A DNA stretch of 9,853 bases from Bacillaceae bacterium UBA7792 (GTDB taxonomy: Bacteria > Bacillota > Bacilli > Bacillales > Cytobacillaceae): contig DLCS01000275.1 in NCBI GenBank assembly GCA_002480735.1, forward strand, positions 1 to 9,853, in the 5' to 3' direction. Of the stretch, positions 7,083-9,853 are shown piece after piece. Numbering within the stretch: position 1 is the stretch's first letter; each line of letters begins with the position of its first letter. Under the pieces are notes generated by a model that saw only the letters and a program-made list of their open reading frames with translations, was not told the DNA's origin and did not search any database. A program made the position numbers and the translations under genes.

Positions 7083-7100
7083 TTTAAGGTCGGTTTTTTT
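7071..7100 (+). terminator. Rho-independent terminator forming the riboswitch expression platform
   Basis: AACCGGCCTT (7071-7080) pairs over ten positions, one of them G-U, with AAGGTCGGTT (7086-7095) around the loop GGTTT, and is followed by further T residues to 7100. Its 5' arm is the 3' conserved segment of the aptamer (CAACCGGCC), so the two folds exclude each other. I infer that bound c-di-GMP favours the aptamer and therefore read-through (an ON switch). It may also serve as the terminator of the sdaAB-sdaAA operon, which has no other. Confidence 0.9.
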
Positions 7101-7137
7101 GATCTCAGAATCTGCAGGACCAATGAAAAAAACGGTC

Positions 7138-7144
7138 AAAGGGG
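7138..7144 (+). promoter_or_regulatory. Shine-Dalgarno deciding the TTG start of the GGDEF-EAL gene
   Basis: AAAGGGG is 8 bases before TTG at 7153, the same kind of site as in front of sdaAB. The in-frame ATG at 7123 has only GCAGGA three bases upstream, too close to work well, and the TTG at 7099 lies in the terminator T-run. Confidence 0.65.
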
Positions 7145-7152
7145 TAAACAAC

Positions 7153-9291
7153 TTGAGACGATGGATGAAAAATCATTTTTTGAAAGTGAATGGAGCTATT
7201 ATTATAGTTTCCATTATACTAACGTTGTTAGCGATCATTTATAAAGAATCTTTATATGGAATCTTCGGTGAGGCTAACTATTTATCTTTACATATTATTA
7301 TGGAAATCTTCATGGTCGTCGTATCGTTTACCATTGCTATTCAAGCATGGATGATGTTTCCGCATGTTCTGTCCAGTTATCGATTGTGGCTAGGCAGTCT
7401 TTTTTTCACGATAGCATTGCTTGAAGTACTGCACCTTATCTCTTATAAAGGAATGCCGTTTTTTATCACAGAAAGTTCACCATATAAAGCAACCTGGTTT
7501 TATATCGTCGGAAGATTGACCCAAGCTCTTGGGCTGCTAATCATTGTTGCATCAAGGGATCGGAAGGTATCTATCTGGTGGAGATGGAAAGGGTACTTGC
7601 TTGGGGGAGTCTACACCTTCATATGGGCATTCATTATTTTCAATCCTGCCAACTTTTTGCCTGAATTGGTTATCGATGGGCAAGGAACAACGATTTTGAA
7701 AAATAGTTTGCAGTACATCGCCATCATTCTTCAGATTGTCTGTATTATTTTCTTAATTAGGAGGCTCAATCAGAATTCTAAGGAAACACTTCATCTCATG
7801 CTACTTGTTGCTTCTGTTTATTTAATCATCGGAGATTCTATGTTTACCTCTTATAAGAGCGTTTATGATATTTCAAATTTTGTAGGGCATTTATTTCAAT
7901 TATTTGGTTTTTACTTTCTTATGCGTTCTTTTTATTGGACCTCTGTAGAGGAGCCGTTTCAAAAGCAAAAGGAGGCCCAATCTCAGCTGCGCTATCTTGC
8001 CTACCATGATGAATTGACAAAGCTACCAAATGGACGCTTGTTCAAGGAGCGGCTTGAAGATGAGTTGAAAAATATGGCAGGTATGAAGAAAGCTATTCTT
8101 TTTATTGATATTGCGCGATTTAAGACGGTTAATGAATCCCTCGGACATTCCTTTGGAGACCTTGTTCTTAAAGGAGTTGCTCAGAGGATGAGACAAATAT
8201 TGCCTACCCACCTCTTAATTACAAGGATGGGTGGGGATGAGTATACCGTTCTCATGTCCGAATTAACAAGTGAAAAGGATGTCATTTCGATCTGCAAACA
8301 GATTCAAAATGCGATGAATGAGCCTTTTCAAATTCAGCATTTACGACTCAATGTGACATTAAATATTGGTGTTTCCATTTATCCTGAGCATGGCAGAACG
8401 GAAACAGAGCTATTGAAGCATGCTCATGTTGCGATGAATGAAGCTCGAAATGAAGTCTATCGATATAAAATCTATCAAAAAGAAATGGACAAACAGCTTA
8501 TGGACCGCCTCGTGCTAGAGCAGGATTTACATAGAGCTTTAGCAGAAGGGAATCTATTTATTACATACCAACCGCAAGTGGATCTGCGCACTGGTCAAAT
8601 TATGGCCTTTGAGGCCCTACTTAGGTGGAGGCATCCCGAGCGTGGTCTCATTTCTCCTAGCGATTTTATTCCTTTAGCAGAAGAAACAGGACTTATTATT
8701 CCAATTGGCGAATGGGTGTTGAGGGAATCTTGCAGGCAATTGAAGGAATGGCATCGCATGGGCTTGCCGAAAGTTGGAATTTCTGTGAACCTATCCACGA
8801 AACAATTTTTCCAACAAAATTTGCCAGAAATTGTTGAGGAAATTTTAGCTGAGACGGGACTGTCACCGCATTATTTAGAGCTTGAGATAACCGAAAGCAT
8901 GACAATGGATGTGAGTAACGCCACGCTTATCCTTCAAGAATTCAGGGATCTGGGCGTGAAGATTGCGGTTGATGATTTTGGAACAGGTTACTCATCCCTA
9001 CATTATTTAAGAGACCTGCCGATTGATCGGTTGAAGATTGACCAATCCTTTGTGAAGGATATTATTCTCGACAAAAGAGAAGCAGCCATTATTTCCATGA
9101 TTGTCTCAATCGCTCAGCATCTTCAAATTGAGGTCATTGCAGAAGGGGTCGAATATGAGGAACAGCTGCAATTTCTGCGGGAGCATGATTGTATGCAGAT
9201 TCAAGGGTATTTGTTCAGTCCTCCTCTTACGGCTGAAGAAGTGGTAGTAAAGTTCATCAATATTCAGGACAAAGCCCACCAATATCGGTGA
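7153..9291 (+). CDS. Membrane-bound MASE3-GGDEF-EAL cyclic di-GMP turnover protein, probable phosphodiesterase
   Basis: The 712-residue protein starts with a hydrophobic helix (about 12-31) and a multi-helix membrane sensor domain (about 45-262). Features such as [34 protein letters not shown] and [17 protein letters not shown] identify it as MASE3. A GGDEF domain (about 281-440) has GGDEY at 360-364 and keeps Asp319, Asn327 and Asp336, but has DIAR for DxDx, NE for [11 protein letters not shown] for ADxAMYxAK, and no RxxD inhibitory site, so cyclase activity is doubtful. The EAL domain (about 452-700) looks complete: E487-A-L, N546, E578, D607-D608 in [11 protein letters not shown]628, E664 and Q684. 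I therefore expect hydrolysis of c-di-GMP to pGpG, with the GGDEF domain perhaps sensing GTP. The TTG start at 7153 follows AAAGGGG; ATG at 7123 would add ten residues. The gene lies directly behind the c-di-GMP-II riboswitch and terminator. Confidence 0.92.
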   Translation: MRRWMKNHFLKVNGAIIIVSIILTLLAIIYKESLYGIFGEANYLSLHIIMEIFMVVVSFTIAIQAWMMFPHVLSSYRLWLGSLFFTIALLEVLHLISYKGMPFFITESSPYKATWFYIVGRLTQALGLLIIVASRDRKVSIWWRWKGYLLGGVYTFIWAFIIFNPANFLPELVIDGQGTTILKNSLQYIAIILQIVCIIFLIRRLNQNSKETLHLMLLVASVYLIIGDSMFTSYKSVYDISNFVGHLFQLFGFYFLMRSFYWTSVEEPFQKQKEAQSQLRYLAYHDELTKLPNGRLFKERLEDELKNMAGMKKAILFIDIARFKTVNESLGHSFGDLVLKGVAQRMRQILPTHLLITRMGGDEYTVLMSELTSEKDVISICKQIQNAMNEPFQIQHLRLNVTLNIGVSIYPEHGRTETELLKHAHVAMNEARNEVYRYKIYQKEMDKQLMDRLVLEQDLHRALAEGNLFITYQPQVDLRTGQIMAFEALLRWRHPERGLISPSDFIPLAEETGLIIPIGEWVLRESCRQLKEWHRMGLPKVGISVNLSTKQFFQQNLPEIVEEILAETGLSPHYLELEITESMTMDVSNATLILQEFRDLGVKIAVDDFGTGYSSLHYLRDLPIDRLKIDQSFVKDIILDKREAAIISMIVSIAQHLQIEVIAEGVEYEEQLQFLREHDCMQIQGYLFSPPLTAEEVVVKFINIQDKAHQYR

Positions 9292-9315
9292 TTACTCAAT
9301 GGATAGGAGAGCATA

Positions 9316-9804
9316 ATGATAAATTTAATTAAGATCCCAAAAGAGGATGAATATATTTTACACAATCTCATGCAATTTTATATTTACGAATTTAGTCAGT
9401 GCATCCCTTCGATCAAGTTAGAGGAGAATGGTTCGTTTGCTCCCTTTCAGTTAGAAAAATACTGGAATGACCCCAATTTTCATCCCTTTTTTATAAAAAG
9501 TGAGGAGGAGTTTGTTGGGTTTGCCTTAGTAGAATGTGATTTCAATGAAGGTCCACACTCCATTAATGAATTTTTCATTATGTCTAAATTTAAGGGAAGA
9601 GGCTTTGGGAAGGAAGCGGCAACAAAGATTTTTAGAATGTTCCCTGGTAAATGGATGATTACGCAGATTGAAAAGAACTATCCTGCCCAGGCTTTTTGGA
9701 GAAGTCTCATATACCGTATTACGAATGGTAATATGGCAGAAAGGTATGATGAACACCGGAGATCGATACAGGAATTTCATACTGATTTTCTTGTTGACAA
9801 TTAA
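9316..9804 (+). CDS. GNAT family N-acetyltransferase
   Basis: The 162-residue protein has the GNAT fold layout: an N-terminal strand and helices, a central strand pair FVGFALVECD (66-75), a beta-4 strand INEFFIM (83-89) leading into the acetyl-CoA pyrophosphate loop KGRGFGKEAA (93-102, K in place of the usual Q or R of Q/RxxGxG), and a NYPAQAFWRSLIYRI segment (121-135) like the motif B region. The substrate cannot be told from sequence. The ATG at 9316 is preceded by AGGAG at 9305-9309 with a 6-base spacer. It begins 24 bases after the GGDEF-EAL gene with no terminator or promoter between, so it is probably co-transcribed and under the same c-di-GMP-controlled leader. A free-standing acetyltransferase with no link to signalling is equally possible. 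Confidence 0.85.
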   Translation: MINLIKIPKEDEYILHNLMQFYIYEFSQCIPSIKLEENGSFAPFQLEKYWNDPNFHPFFIKSEEEFVGFALVECDFNEGPHSINEFFIMSKFKGRGFGKEAATKIFRMFPGKWMITQIEKNYPAQAFWRSLIYRITNGNMAERYDEHRRSIQEFHTDFLVDN

Positions 9805-9853
9805 ATAACTGAGGAGTATTTTAATAACAAGCATTGACCATTCTTTTGTTAGG

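Noticed and set aside
6984..7100. GEMM-I (class I) c-di-GMP, S-box or other known riboswitch in the same leader
   Set aside because: The GEMM-I core with GGGCAAACC and GGGACGCAAAGCC is absent. CAACCGGCC recalls the S-box end, but the other S-box blocks are missing, while the class II c-di-GMP blocks fit.
9526..9834. A 102-codon minus-strand open frame opposite the acetyltransferase gene
   Set aside because: It is an antisense shadow of a well-supported GNAT gene and has no recognisable domain.
9805..9853. Start of a further gene or a terminator at the right edge
   Set aside because: A GAGGAG motif has no start codon at proper distance, and AACAA / TTGTT pairing is too short and close to the edge to judge.

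Overview
The window reads as chromosomal DNA of a low-to-mid GC Bacillaceae bacterium (Bacillus or a close relative). Shine-Dalgarno sequences are strong and purine-rich, several genes start with TTG or GTG, the trehalose genes carry a perfect CcpA cre and TreR-type operators, and the serine dehydratase is the split two-subunit Gram-positive kind. Codon usage and composition look uniform, and I see no transposase, integrase, phage gene, CRISPR array, tRNA or rRNA.

Layout. (1) 1-1953, minus strand: a trehalose operon, with the EIIBC permease treP upstream and the start of trehalose-6-phosphate hydrolase treC running off the left edge. TreP phosphorylates trehalose on entry and TreC splits the product. 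The control region has a promoter, two TreR-type operators in inverted orientation and a cre between them. The treP-treC gap holds a long imperfect hairpin and then a rho-independent terminator. (2) 2055-3218, plus: a DUF4317 protein of unknown function. (3) 3287-4942, minus: a full-length glutaminyl-tRNA synthetase, notable because Bacillus subtilis lacks one; its terminator separates it from the convergent DUF4317 gene. (4) 5230-6872, plus: sdaAB-sdaAA, the two subunits of iron-sulfur L-serine dehydratase. (5) 6972-9804, plus: a leader that I read as a class II cyclic-di-GMP riboswitch overlapping a strong intrinsic terminator, followed by a MASE3-GGDEF-EAL membrane protein and, 24 bases on, a GNAT acetyltransferase.

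The most interesting part is region 5. The riboswitch-like element ends inside the first arm of the terminator, so ligand binding should keep the terminator from forming and turn the gene on. The product has a complete EAL phosphodiesterase active site and a partly degenerate GGDEF domain. The simplest reading is negative feedback, in which high c-di-GMP induces the enzyme that destroys it.

No stretch over 300 bases lacks a gene. The longest gaps are 1836-2054 (tre control region and DUF4317 promoter), 4943-5229 (divergent glnS and sdaAB promoters, no T-box seen) and 6873-7152 (the c-di-GMP leader). The last 49 bases (9805-9853) contain nothing I can name.
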